A stretch of 34,215 nucleotides of DNA from Chloroflexota bacterium (GTDB taxonomy: Bacteria; Chloroflexota; Anaerolineae; Aggregatilineales; Phototrophicaceae): the NCBI GenBank assembly GCA_009840575.1, contig VXNO01000077.1, forward strand, positions 1-34,215. The letters run 5' to 3'. Within the stretch, counting starts at the first letter, position 1. Each line of letters begins with the position of its first letter. Under the pieces are notes generated by a model. That model was not told where the DNA came from and did not search any database. It saw only the letters and a list, made by a program, of their open reading frames with translations. The position numbers and the translations under genes are program-made. Positions 1-7,872 of this stretch are shown here, in pieces.

Positions 1-144
1 TCATTTTGATTGTCTCTTTGTTTTGTTGCGTGGTGGCGACTTTCTCCCGGCTTTTTTTTTATAAAAAGCCCTTATTACATTTTGGGGGCGCGTAGACACT
101 GACCCGGCGGGGAGGGGTTTGGGGTGGGGGCAACATAGTCATCA

Positions 145-2451
145 TCAGCTGACAATCACGCCATTGATGCGCTGCTCGGCGCTGTGGATATTCTCGATGA
201 ATAGCTGCGTCTCATCGATGATCTGGTGCGCATAATCTTCATCCAGGCGTGCCGGCACCTCGGCATGGCGCTTGAAGAGGTAGCGCGCGAACTTGCCTTT
301 GGCGAAGCGGTCATAGACCAGCTCGGTATCATAGAAGCGCTGGCGGAATTCATTAACGATGCGGTCGCTGTCGTCGCCGACATCCAGGTATTTGGTGCGC
401 ACCAGCGCTCGCGCTGCCAGCAGCATCGCGCGGTAGGCTCGCTCATCCGCGCGCCGAAAGTCGCCATCATCCAGCGCCAGCAGCGCCTCAAAATGCGTCG
501 ACTCGGCTTTGGATATCTCCATTGAAAAGAGCGAAACCACTTCGCCAGCGCATTCGCCGATGCCGATATCCTCAATCGTATACACCCGCGAATCGCCCCA
601 GTCACTGAAGAAAGCCGGGTTTTCTTCGAAGGTCGGCAACTGCATAAAGGGCTTCAGCATGGCTTTGATTTCCCTGCGCCCCAACTGCTTCACCCAGCTT
701 TGGAAGGGCTGGTCTTCGGCGCGCTCGGCGACGTAACGCTCGGTCAGCGCCGCCAGCGCCTCGGGCACCGCCTTGGCGGGGACAGCCCCGACCGCCAAGC
801 CATAGCTGCCGGCGTTCTGCTGCCACTGCCCGCCTAGCACGACCTGGAAATGCGGCAGTTTGTGGTTGCCGCTGCGCCGACTGTTGCCGAAGAAACCAAT
901 ATCCGCCACATGGTGCTGCCCACAGGAATTGAAGCAGCCGCTGACTTTGATTTTCAGCTCGCGCACGGCATCGGGCAACAAGTTGATGCGCTCGATCAAG
1001 CGCGTCCGCAGCTCAGCCGTTAAGCCACGCGAAGAAGCAATGCCCAGCTTGCAAGTATCGGTACCCGGGCAGGTGGTGATATCGACGATCGTGCCGGCAT
1101 GGGCATCACCCAAGCCGATTTCGCGCAGCTCACGGCAGAGCGCCGGCAGGTCGGCATCCGCCACCCAGCGGAAAACGATATTCTGCTCGACTGTGAGACG
1201 GATATTGTCGCCGACATATTTGCGCGCGGTATCCGCCAGCGCAAAAGCCTGCCGCGCGGTGAAATCACCCAGCGGCGTATGTAGGGTGACGACGCTGTAG
1301 CCGGGCTGCGCCTGGCGGTAGACATTGCTGCGATACCAGTCGGCGAAGCCATCGGGCAGCGGCGCGCCATTGAGCAGCAAGCCGGCTTTGGCTGGCGTAT
1401 AAACAAAGTCGTTCACATCGTCCAGGTAGGCGGTGTGGCGTGGATCATGCGGCAAGGTCTCCAGCTCAGCCTCGACCAGGCGACGGAATTCGTCAATGCC
1501 CAGCTTGGCGACCAGGAACTTGAGGCGGGCGCGGTTGCGGTTTTTCTTTTCGCCCAGGCGGGCAAAGACGCGCGCGATCGCCTGTGTCAAGGGCAGCAGC
1601 TCTTCGGGCTTGACGAACTCCGCCAGCGGCTTGGCTTGATGCGGGACTGTGCCCAAGCCGCCGCCGACATAGACTGTGAAGCCGCGCTGCAGCTCGCCAT
1701 TGACTTCGCGGCTTTGCGCCAGCAAGCCCAGGTCGTGCATTTTGACCAGCCCGCAGGCATGCCCCGCGCAGCCAGAAAATGCCACTTTGAACTTGCGCCC
1801 GAAATCTTGCACATCGTCATGCGCCAACAAGAATTGCGTCATGGCATCGGCATAGGGGCTGACATCAAATGCTTCGTCGTGGCAGACGCCTGCCAGCGAG
1901 CACGCGGTGATATTGCGCACGCTGTTGCCGCAAGCCTCTTGGGTGGTGATGCCCACCGCCGCCAGCCGCCGCATCAAATCGGGCGTATCGTCGATATGCA
2001 CATAATGCAACTGAATATCCTGGCGCGTGGTGATATGCAGGATGCCATCGGCGTATTCATCCGCCAGCTCCGCTAGTACTTCCAACTGCCGCGCGCTCAA
2101 ACCGCCATAAGGGATTTTGATGCGCTGCATGCCCGGCGCGTCCCACAAGGTATCGGGTCCCTTGACGATAGTCCCCGACGGATAGTCAAGCGCCTGGGTG
2201 CGCAGTCCATCGTGCCGTTGTCCATTGTCATAGCGCTGCCCATAGACGCCTTTGCGCAGGCGCGCCTCAGCAAAAACTTTCTCATCCATTTTGCCACCCT
2301 GGCGCAATGCCATCTGCGCTTCATAGGTGTCGATGAGCTTGGTCATTTCGGGCGGAATCTCATCTTTGAGCACTTCTTTCCAACTGGTCATTTTGCGTAA
2401 TTCCTTTCCATAATTTGCATAGCGTTGGGCGATAGCCAATCGTTCATTCAA
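145..2451 (-). CDS. sir: Ferredoxin-type nitrite/sulfite reductase (siroheme, 4Fe-4S) with an extra C-terminal helical (HEPN-like) region
   Basis: 768 aa ORF; siroheme/4Fe-4S ligand motifs CPGTDTCKLG and SGCFNSCGQH; last gene of a cysH-siroheme operon; start overlaps cobA stop by 4 nt region. Confidence 0.9.
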   Translation of the reverse strand: MNERLAIAQRYANYGKELRKMTSWKEVLKDEIPPEMTKLIDTYEAQMALRQGGKMDEKVFAEARLRKGVYGQRYDNGQRHDGLRTQALDYPSGTIVKGPDTLWDAPGMQRIKIPYGGLSARQLEVLAELADEYADGILHITTRQDIQLHYVHIDDTPDLMRRLAAVGITTQEACGNSVRNITACSLAGVCHDEAFDVSPYADAMTQFLLAHDDVQDFGRKFKVAFSGCAGHACGLVKMHDLGLLAQSREVNGELQRGFTVYVGGGLGTVPHQAKPLAEFVKPEELLPLTQAIARVFARLGEKKNRNRARLKFLVAKLGIDEFRRLVEAELETLPHDPRHTAYLDDVNDFVYTPAKAGLLLNGAPLPDGFADWYRSNVYRQAQPGYSVVTLHTPLGDFTARQAFALADTARKYVGDNIRLTVEQNIVFRWVADADLPALCRELREIGLGDAHAGTIVDITTCPGTDTCKLGIASSRGLTAELRTRLIERINLLPDAVRELKIKVSGCFNSCGQHHVADIGFFGNSRRSGNHKLPHFQVVLGGQWQQNAGSYGLAVGAVPAKAVPEALAALTERYVAERAEDQPFQSWVKQLGRREIKAMLKPFMQLPTFEENPAFFSDWGDSRVYTIEDIGIGECAGEVVSLFSMEISKAESTHFEALLALDDGDFRRADERAYRAMLLAARALVRTKYLDVGDDSDRIVNEFRQRFYDTELVYDRFAKGKFARYLFKRHAEVPARLDEDYAHQIIDETQLFIENIHSAEQRINGVIVS

Positions 2452-3212
2452 GCGATGTCTGCCAGTTGCGGCAGCAGGTCGACCCAGGCGATGCCCTCAT
2501 CGCGCAGGCGCACTACCTCGCCAAGCACAGTGATGGCGGGCGGGCGGATGGCGTTTTCGCGGGCGGCAGCGGCGATGTTCTCCAACCTGCCAGTGATTGT
2601 GCGCTGGCGGGCTGTCGCGCCCCATTCGATAACAGCGGCTGGCGTATCGCTGGGCATGCCAGCCAATAGCAGCTTGGCGGTGATATTGGGCAGTTGCTTC
2701 ACACCCATGAGGATCACGATCGTGCCGCCCAGCCGCGCCAATGCCGCATAATTGACGCTTCCGGCAATTTCGTGCCCGCTGAGCACGGTGAAGGCGCTGC
2801 TGATGTGGCGCTGAGTCAGAGGGATGCCGGCATAGGCGGGCACGGCAAAGGCGCTGGACACGCCGGGCACCACTTCAAAAGGGATGCCGCAGCGATGACA
2901 TTCAAGCGCTTCTTCGCCACCGCGCCCAAAGACAAAAGGGTCGCCGCCTTTCAGCCGCAGCACATCCCGCCCAGCCAGCGCGCGGTCGATGATGAGAGCA
3001 TTGATGGCGGCTTGCGAGAGGCGGTGGCGGCTCGGCGCTTTGCCAGCGTTGATCAGTTCGGCTTTTGGATGCGTTTCGTCCAGCAACTGGCGCGGAATCA
3101 GCCGGTCATAGATGACCACATCCGCACTCCGCAAGAGCCGCAGCCCCTTGCGCGTAATCAAGTCGGGGTCGCCAGGACCGGCCCCCACCAGGAAGACTCT
3201 GCCAATTGTCAT
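2448..3212 (-). CDS. cobA: Uroporphyrinogen-III C-methyltransferase (SUMT)
   Basis: VFLVGAGPGDPDLITRKGLRLLRSADVVIYD, LKGGDPFVFGRGGEE, VVPGVSSAFAVPAYAGIPLTQR; start set to the MTIGR Met, giving an ATGA overlap with the upstream gene. Confidence 0.95.
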   Translation of the reverse strand: MTIGRVFLVGAGPGDPDLITRKGLRLLRSADVVIYDRLIPRQLLDETHPKAELINAGKAPSRHRLSQAAINALIIDRALAGRDVLRLKGGDPFVFGRGGEEALECHRCGIPFEVVPGVSSAFAVPAYAGIPLTQRHISSAFTVLSGHEIAGSVNYAALARLGGTIVILMGVKQLPNITAKLLLAGMPSDTPAAVIEWGATARQRTITGRLENIAAAARENAIRPPAITVLGEVVRLRDEGIAWVDLLPQLADIA

Positions 3213-4531
3213 GCGCTCTCCTTTTCTTCGTTTTTGCGGGCATTGCTCAGCCACCAGTTGCAAGCCGCCCGACAAGGCATCTCGCGGTCCACGCCATGCC
3301 AGCTCGGCTGCCGCAGGCAAGCGCCACAGATTTCGTCGATTGCGCGTTGAATCACCGCCTGGGGCAGCCGCTCGATGGCTTTGAACATGCCGACTTGCCG
3401 CGCGCCAATTTCCGCCAGCGATTCGGTTGTTAGCGCGCCACGCCGCTGCGCCGACCAGTCGGACACCAAGCCGGGATAGACCGTCTCCAGCACAGCATGG
3501 GCATCAGCGGTCTGCGCCAGCGCCACATGCCAGCCGCCGGGCAAATCCAGGCGCGTCGGCAAGGGGTGAAAAGTCCCTGCGCGCAAGCGGGTTCGCAAAG
3601 CCGCTGGCGAGGAGAATGCCTGGCTGTCGCCGTTTTGGCTGTGCCAGACGCGCTCGCGGGTGAGGCGCAGCGGACCAAAGCGCAGCCGCTCGCCCTGCTC
3701 CAGCGCCGCCAACAAATCGCCCTGCCCCACCCTAGGGAAGCCATCCCATGCGCCACGACCTGTTCGCGCCTCGAAAGGCAGCCCGCTCGTCCGCGCCAGC
3801 GCCAGGATGACCTCGCAGATTGATGCGTCTGTGCCGACTGGCTCTGTGAAATGTACATATCGGTCTTGCACGCGCTCTCCGCCCGTATCGCCAGAGATGC
3901 CCAGCGCGTTCGGCAGATCCTGCCCGACATGGCTGCCTTCGGCGAAGAAATAAGGCAAGGCGATGATGTGCCTGGAGCGCGTGCGCCGGTAGATGCTGGG
4001 GATATCCGGCTGGTCATCCAGGTAGGCGTCTACAACCTCGGCAAAGCAGCCCTTGGCGGCGATGCGCTGTGCCTGGTGGCGGGTGGCATCGCGGCTGCGG
4101 GGGTTGCGGCGCGTGCCATGCCCGATGATAGCGGCGGCTGTCTGCGCAGGTGGCAGGTTACGCGCGCCTACCATGTCGCTCAAACGCTGATCGACGATGC
4201 CATCCAGCAGCGGATGCTGACCGACGGGCGCTGTGTAGTGGACGAGTTTGTCGCCGATGCGCGTTACTGCGCCGCTCAAGCCGATTTCAGCCGGGATGAC
4301 CTGGCGCGTGAAATAGCCATTGGCGGTGAAGAGTGGCACAATGGACACCTGGCGGGCTTCTAGCGTAGCCAAGACTTGCGAGAAAGCCGGCGGCTCCTTC
4401 CAAAAGCAGGCGCTGATCTCATCCGCCACGCCCATGCGCCGCAAGCGATCGACATATCCCCAGACGGTGCCGGCTGTGTTGGCGCTGATGTGCGAGCCAT
4501 GGCCCGCCAGCACGAGGGCGGTTGCGCTCAT
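3209..4531 (-). CDS. cbiX: Sirohydrochlorin chelatase-like protein (two CbiX-like repeats plus Cys-rich C-terminal 4Fe-4S-type region)
   Basis: LVLAGHGSHIS...; second GHGTRRNPRS repeat; C-terminal CGACLRQ...MPCRAACNWW cysteine cluster; located between cobA and precorrin-2 dehydrogenase genes. Confidence 0.8.
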   Translation of the reverse strand: MSATALVLAGHGSHISANTAGTVWGYVDRLRRMGVADEISACFWKEPPAFSQVLATLEARQVSIVPLFTANGYFTRQVIPAEIGLSGAVTRIGDKLVHYTAPVGQHPLLDGIVDQRLSDMVGARNLPPAQTAAAIIGHGTRRNPRSRDATRHQAQRIAAKGCFAEVVDAYLDDQPDIPSIYRRTRSRHIIALPYFFAEGSHVGQDLPNALGISGDTGGERVQDRYVHFTEPVGTDASICEVILALARTSGLPFEARTGRGAWDGFPRVGQGDLLAALEQGERLRFGPLRLTRERVWHSQNGDSQAFSSPAALRTRLRAGTFHPLPTRLDLPGGWHVALAQTADAHAVLETVYPGLVSDWSAQRRGALTTESLAEIGARQVGMFKAIERLPQAVIQRAIDEICGACLRQPSWHGVDREMPCRAACNWWLSNARKNEEKESA

Positions 4532-5178
4532 TCGGCTTTTGCCCCCTCGACGATGCGCTCAAAAACTTGGCGCGCTTGCTCTGCTCGCCCTTGCCGCAGC
4601 AAAGCCAGCACATTGGATGCCAGGATGCGCCGATAGAGTTCTTGCCGTTGTGGCTGGCTGTTGCCGACCTCGCCATCTGCGCGCAAGTCGCCCAGCCAGT
4701 CAGCCAGCGTCGCCCAGTCTTCCGCGCGCTCATCCGCCAGCCGCGCTTTGAGCATTTTTATGAGCGCTGGAGATTTGCCATGGCTGCTGAGCGCGATGGT
4801 CAATGGCGGCTGGTCAATCTGCGCCATGTTGCTGAAGTCGCTGCGCTGGCTGCTGCCATCGGAGACATTGCATAGCGCGCGGATGCGCTGGGCATCTTGC
4901 GCCACCATCTGGTTCACGCGCGGGTCGTCGGTCGCGGCGATGACTAACACCGGCATATCGCTATGAAAACTATCGCGCTGGTAGCTTTCGCGCCGCCACA
5001 GGACTTCGCCCGCCCCCGCCATCTCGATTAAGTCGTCAGTGGCTTGGGGGCTGATGAGCAAGATGCGCGCGCCGGCTTTGCGCAGTTGCCGCACTTTGCG
5101 AGCCGCCACCCGTCCGCCGCCAACCACAGCCACCGGTCGGTCTTGCAGGTGCAGCATGACTGGGTAGCCGCTAGCCAT
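4528..5178 (-). CDS. Precorrin-2 dehydrogenase/sirohydrochlorin ferrochelatase family protein (CysG N-terminal/Met8 type)
   Basis: MLHLQDRPVAVVGGGRVAARKVRQLRKAGARILLISPQ; ATDDPRVNQMVAQDA; ATGA overlap with the cbiX-like gene. Confidence 0.88.
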   Translation of the reverse strand: MASGYPVMLHLQDRPVAVVGGGRVAARKVRQLRKAGARILLISPQATDDLIEMAGAGEVLWRRESYQRDSFHSDMPVLVIAATDDPRVNQMVAQDAQRIRALCNVSDGSSQRSDFSNMAQIDQPPLTIALSSHGKSPALIKMLKARLADERAEDWATLADWLGDLRADGEVGNSQPQRQELYRRILASNVLALLRQGRAEQARQVFERIVEGAKAE

Positions 5179-5884
5179 GAATAGCTGCCTCAACTGGCTT
5201 GGGCAGGTGAATGCCGCATTCAGATTTGCTGTGGCGAGCCCAACGTCCCGCGCGGCTCCCGCCCGCCACAGGCGCCGCATGAGTGCAGGTCCAGCAGCCG
5301 ATGCTAGGATAGCCTTGGTCGTGCAGGGTGTTATACGGCAGTCCGCGCGCGTGGATACTTTCCCATACTTGCGCTTCTGTCCAATTGGCGAAAGGCGCGA
5401 ACTTGATCAGCCCACTGCGCCGGTCGCGGCTGACGATGGGGGTATGGGCGCGGCTGGGGGATTGGTCGCGCCGCAAGCCAGCTACCCAAGCCTTGAAACC
5501 GCTTAATGCCTCGCGCAGGGGAATGGTCTTGCGGATGTGGCAGCAGCGGTCGGGGTTGCGCTCCCACAAGCGGTCGCCATAATCGCGGGCTTGCTGCGCG
5601 AGTGTCTGCCTGGCTTTGACGCGCCGCAAATCCAGCCCGTAGCGCGCTTCCAGCTCCGCCATGAGCGCCAGCGTTTCGGGGAATATCAAGCCGGTATCAA
5701 GCGTGAGCACCGGCGTGCGCGGCGCGATTCGCTGCATCATGTCCAGCGTGAGGATGCCCGTGATCTGAAAACTGCTCACGATAGCCAGCGCGCCCCCGAA
5801 TAGCTCATGCGCGCGGCGCAAAATATCGTCGGGACTGGCGGATTCCAATTGTCGCGCCAGGTCTTGAATCTGTTCCTGTGTCAT
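5171..5884 (-). CDS. cysH: Phosphoadenylyl/adenylyl-sulfate reductase
   Basis: SSFQITGILTLDMM, PVLTLDTGLIFPETL, CCHIRKTIPL, SIGCWTCTHAA...SECGIH; the CC...CxxC pattern fits the 4Fe-4S (APS reductase-like) subgroup. Confidence 0.92.
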   Translation of the reverse strand: MTQEQIQDLARQLESASPDDILRRAHELFGGALAIVSSFQITGILTLDMMQRIAPRTPVLTLDTGLIFPETLALMAELEARYGLDLRRVKARQTLAQQARDYGDRLWERNPDRCCHIRKTIPLREALSGFKAWVAGLRRDQSPSRAHTPIVSRDRRSGLIKFAPFANWTEAQVWESIHARGLPYNTLHDQGYPSIGCWTCTHAAPVAGGSRAGRWARHSKSECGIHLPKPVEAAIHG

Positions 5885-5924
5885 CTCGTCTCCTGTAGGT
5901 TACTGCGGCTTGTTGTCCCCAAAC

Positions 5925-5954
5925 AAAAAGAGCGCCTCGGCTTATCCGAAGCGC
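5925..5954 (-). terminator. Intrinsic terminator T2 in the cysH leader
   Basis: Minus strand GCGCTTCGG-ATAAG-CCGAGGCGC (9 bp, one G-U) followed by TCTTTTTG, 40 nt before the cysH ATG. Confidence 0.85.
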
Positions 5955-6011
5955 CCTGTACATCGTGCAGGTCCTACCGGCAACATCGCGCTGCCAGCCT
6001 CGGATAAGCCG
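5938..6011 (-). promoter_or_regulatory. Antiterminator stem of the cysH-leader attenuator, mutually exclusive with T2
   Basis: 12-bp perfect inverted repeat CGGCTTATCCGA (6011-6000) / TCGGATAAGCCG (5949-5938); the 3' arm consumes part of the T2 5' arm, all of its loop and 3 nt of its 3' arm. Confidence 0.8.
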
Positions 6012-6063
6012 CCCCGGCGGGGGCACAGCAACAACACAGACAGGCTTGCGAAGGGAGAAACAT
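5974..6063 (-). CDS. Cysteine-rich leader peptide 2: MFLPSQACLCCCCAPAGAAYPRLAARCCR*
   Basis: AGGAG SD at 6069-6073 with 5-nt spacing to ATG; TGT CTG TGT TGT TGC TGT tract at 6025-6042; TAG at 5974-5976; 7 Cys in 29 aa; sits inside the attenuator. Confidence 0.75.
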   Translation of the reverse strand: MFLPSQACLCCCCAPAGAAYPRLAARCCR

Positions 6064-6101
6064 GGATGCTCCTGGCATTCCACTAGACGAGAAACTGACA
6101 A

Positions 6102-6131
6102 CAAAAAAGCCCCGCGCCATGCTGGGGCTTT
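6102..6131 (-). terminator. Intrinsic terminator T1, after leader peptide 1 and downstream of rho
   Basis: Minus strand AAAGCCCC-AGCATGGCGC-GGGGCTTTTTTG. Confidence 0.85.
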
Positions 6132-6162
6132 GTGATTTCGCTGCTATTGGGTCAAACGCGAC

Positions 6163-6264
6163 CTAGCGCGACGCCTCCGCACGACAGGCAAGTTCCGCCA
6201 GCCGACAACAACATGCTGCGGCGCAAAGAAAAACGGGGGCGAATTGCTGGGACTTTATGACCAT
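6163..6264 (-). CDS. Cysteine-rich, probably leaderless leader peptide 1: MVIKSQQFAPVFLCAAACCCRLAELACRAEASR*
   Basis: ATG 6 nt after a -10 element; TGC GCC GCA GCA TGT TGT TGT codons; TAG at 6163-6165; followed by T1. Confidence 0.65.
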   Translation of the reverse strand: MVIKSQQFAPVFLCAAACCCRLAELACRAEASR

Positions 6265-6270
6265 AACGGG

Positions 6271-6299
6271 AGCATAGCGGGGAGAAATGGACTTGTCAA
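6271..6299 (-). promoter_or_regulatory. Sigma70-type promoter for the cys leader/operon
   Basis: TTGACA (6294-6299) - 17 nt - TATGCT (6271-6276) on the minus strand; predicted +1 at the ATG at 6264. Confidence 0.75.
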
Positions 6300-6327
6300 G
6301 AGAGAATCTGTCGGCTTGCCCATGATA

Positions 6328-7599
6328 TTAACGGTAGCCGTTGCTGCCGCTCAAGCTGTTGAGGAAGCTCTGGTTGGTATCGTGCAGGCGGAAGCTCTGC
6401 AGCAGCATTTCTGTCGCGCCGACGATGCCTTCCGGTTGTTCCGCCAGGTGCGACCACATGCGCCGCATGGTATAGACGCGCTGCAACACATCGGGGCCCA
6501 GCAGCAGTTCTTCGCGCCGCGTGGAAGATTGCTCAATATCAAAGGCGGGGAAGATGCGCCGTTCTTGCAGTTTGCGGCTCAGGTGCAGTTCCATATTGCC
6601 CGTGCCTTTGAATTCTTCGTAGATGACATCGTCCATTTTGCTGCCGGTATTGACGAGGCAAGTGGCGACGATGGTGAGGCTGCCGCCTTCTTCGACGTTA
6701 CGCGCCGCGCCAAAGAAGCGCTTGGGCGGGTGGATAGCTTGCGGGTCCAAGCCGCCGGACAAGGTGCGGCCGCTGGTAGGCACGACCAGGTTATAGGCGC
6801 GCGCCAGCCGGGTTACGCTATCCAGCATCATCACCACATGGCGCTTGACCTCGACCAGCCGCTTCGCCCGTTCCAGCGCCATCTCCGCCACGCGCACATG
6901 GTGATGCACGGGGTCGTCAAATGTCGAGGCGATGACCTCGGCATCAACCGAGCGATCCATATCGGTTACTTCTTCCGGGCGCTCGCCGATCAGCGCGACC
7001 ATCAGGTGCACATTGGGGTAATTGGTGCTGATGGCGTTGGCGATATCTTTAAGCACAGTGGTTTTGCCGGCTTTGGGTGGCGAGACGATCAAGCCGCGTT
7101 GCCCAAAGCCGACCGGCGCGATGAGATTCAACATGCGCGTGGAGAAGATGCGCGGCGCTGTTTCCAGGTTGAAGCGCGCCTCGGGGAAGATAGGGGTCAG
7201 CCGTTCGAAGTTGGGGCGGTGGCGCACTTCACGCGGGTCCAACCCGTTGACGGCATCGACGCGCAGCAAGCCAAAATACCGTTCGCTGTCTTTGGGCGGG
7301 CGCACCTGGCCGATGACCATATCGCCCGTGCGCAGCTTGAGCCGGTCGATCTGCGAGGCGCTGACATAAATGTCGTTTTTGCCAGGCAGGTAGCCTTCGG
7401 CGCGCAGGAAGCCCATGCCATTTTCAGTAACCTCCAGCACGCCGCCGCGCAATTCGTTACCGCGTCGCTCCGCCTCTTGACGCAGCAAGCCAATAATCAG
7501 GTCTTGTTTTTTCAATCGGCTGAAACGGGGGACATTTCTTTGACGCGCCATGCTGCGCAATTCGGGCAAGGTCTTTGCTTCAAGTTTTCCAATGTTCAT
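6328..7599 (-). CDS. rho: Transcription termination factor Rho
   Basis: [27 protein letters not shown] Walker [39 protein letters not shown]; start at [14 protein letters not shown]. Confidence 0.97.
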   Translation of the reverse strand: MNIGKLEAKTLPELRSMARQRNVPRFSRLKKQDLIIGLLRQEAERRGNELRGGVLEVTENGMGFLRAEGYLPGKNDIYVSASQIDRLKLRTGDMVIGQVRPPKDSERYFGLLRVDAVNGLDPREVRHRPNFERLTPIFPEARFNLETAPRIFSTRMLNLIAPVGFGQRGLIVSPPKAGKTTVLKDIANAISTNYPNVHLMVALIGERPEEVTDMDRSVDAEVIASTFDDPVHHHVRVAEMALERAKRLVEVKRHVVMMLDSVTRLARAYNLVVPTSGRTLSGGLDPQAIHPPKRFFGAARNVEEGGSLTIVATCLVNTGSKMDDVIYEEFKGTGNMELHLSRKLQERRIFPAFDIEQSSTRREELLLGPDVLQRVYTMRRMWSHLAEQPEGIVGATEMLLQSFRLHDTNQSFLNSLSGSNGYR

Positions 7600-7739
7600 G
7601 CAAATCATCCTGTGATAGTGAGGCGCGGCGGGGCTGGGTATAGTTGCCACGATTTTCTGATTGAATCCGGAGTAGGGTACGGCGGACTAGCGCTCCCGAC
7701 ATGGGCTGCGCAACGGGCGACAAGGTAGAGCAATGACCG

Positions 7740-7796
7740 CTACGGTATGTCGATAATGAAGCCGCTGGCAGGGGACAGAAAATGGGAGAACTGCAT
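7740..7796 (-). CDS. Possible short ORF in the rho leader: MQFSHFLSPASGFIIDIP*
   Basis: ATG about 3 nt downstream of the predicted +1 of the rho promoter; only positional support. Confidence 0.25.
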   Translation of the reverse strand: MQFSHFLSPASGFIIDIP

Positions 7797-7805
7797 TCCG
7801 CCTCG

Positions 7806-7834
7806 ACTATAGCATGAATTGTGGGCGGCGTCAA
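7806..7834 (-). promoter_or_regulatory. Promoter of rho
   Basis: TTGACG (7829-7834) - 17 nt - TATAGT (7806-7811) on the minus strand. Confidence 0.7.
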
Positions 7835-7872
7835 ATACTTCTTTGATGAATTTTATGCCATTCTTATGCTAG

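Noticed and set aside
49-70. GGCTTTTTTTTTATAAAAAGCC as intrinsic terminator of sir
   Set aside because: Stem is mostly A-T with the T run inside the hairpin rather than after it, on both strands
1435-2076. 213 aa plus-strand ORF inside sir
   Set aside because: Antisense shadow of a conserved sulfite reductase region
5925-6015. SAM-I/SAM-IV riboswitch in the cysH leader
   Set aside because: CUUAUC/GAUAAG stem is SAM-I-like, but the conserved SAM core (GAGGGA...GGCCC..GAAACCCGGCAACC) is absent and the segment is too short; the Cys-codon ORF explains the structure better
5805-6104. 99 aa minus-strand ORF across the cysH leader
   Set aside because: Different frame from leader peptide 2, TTG start, runs through the terminator into cysH; not a credible gene
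6100-6264. 6S RNA, SRP RNA or T-box element in the rho-cysH gap
   Set aside because: No SRP GGAAGGAGCAGC-type motif, no T-box AGGGTGGNACCGCG, and no convincing long rod structure; the Cys-rich ORF is the more economical reading, but a structured RNA is not excluded
6244-7728. 494 aa plus-strand ORF antisense to rho
   Set aside because: Shadow ORF from high GC; opposite strand is an unmistakable Rho, and the translation is a His/Gln/Ala-rich non-domain sequence
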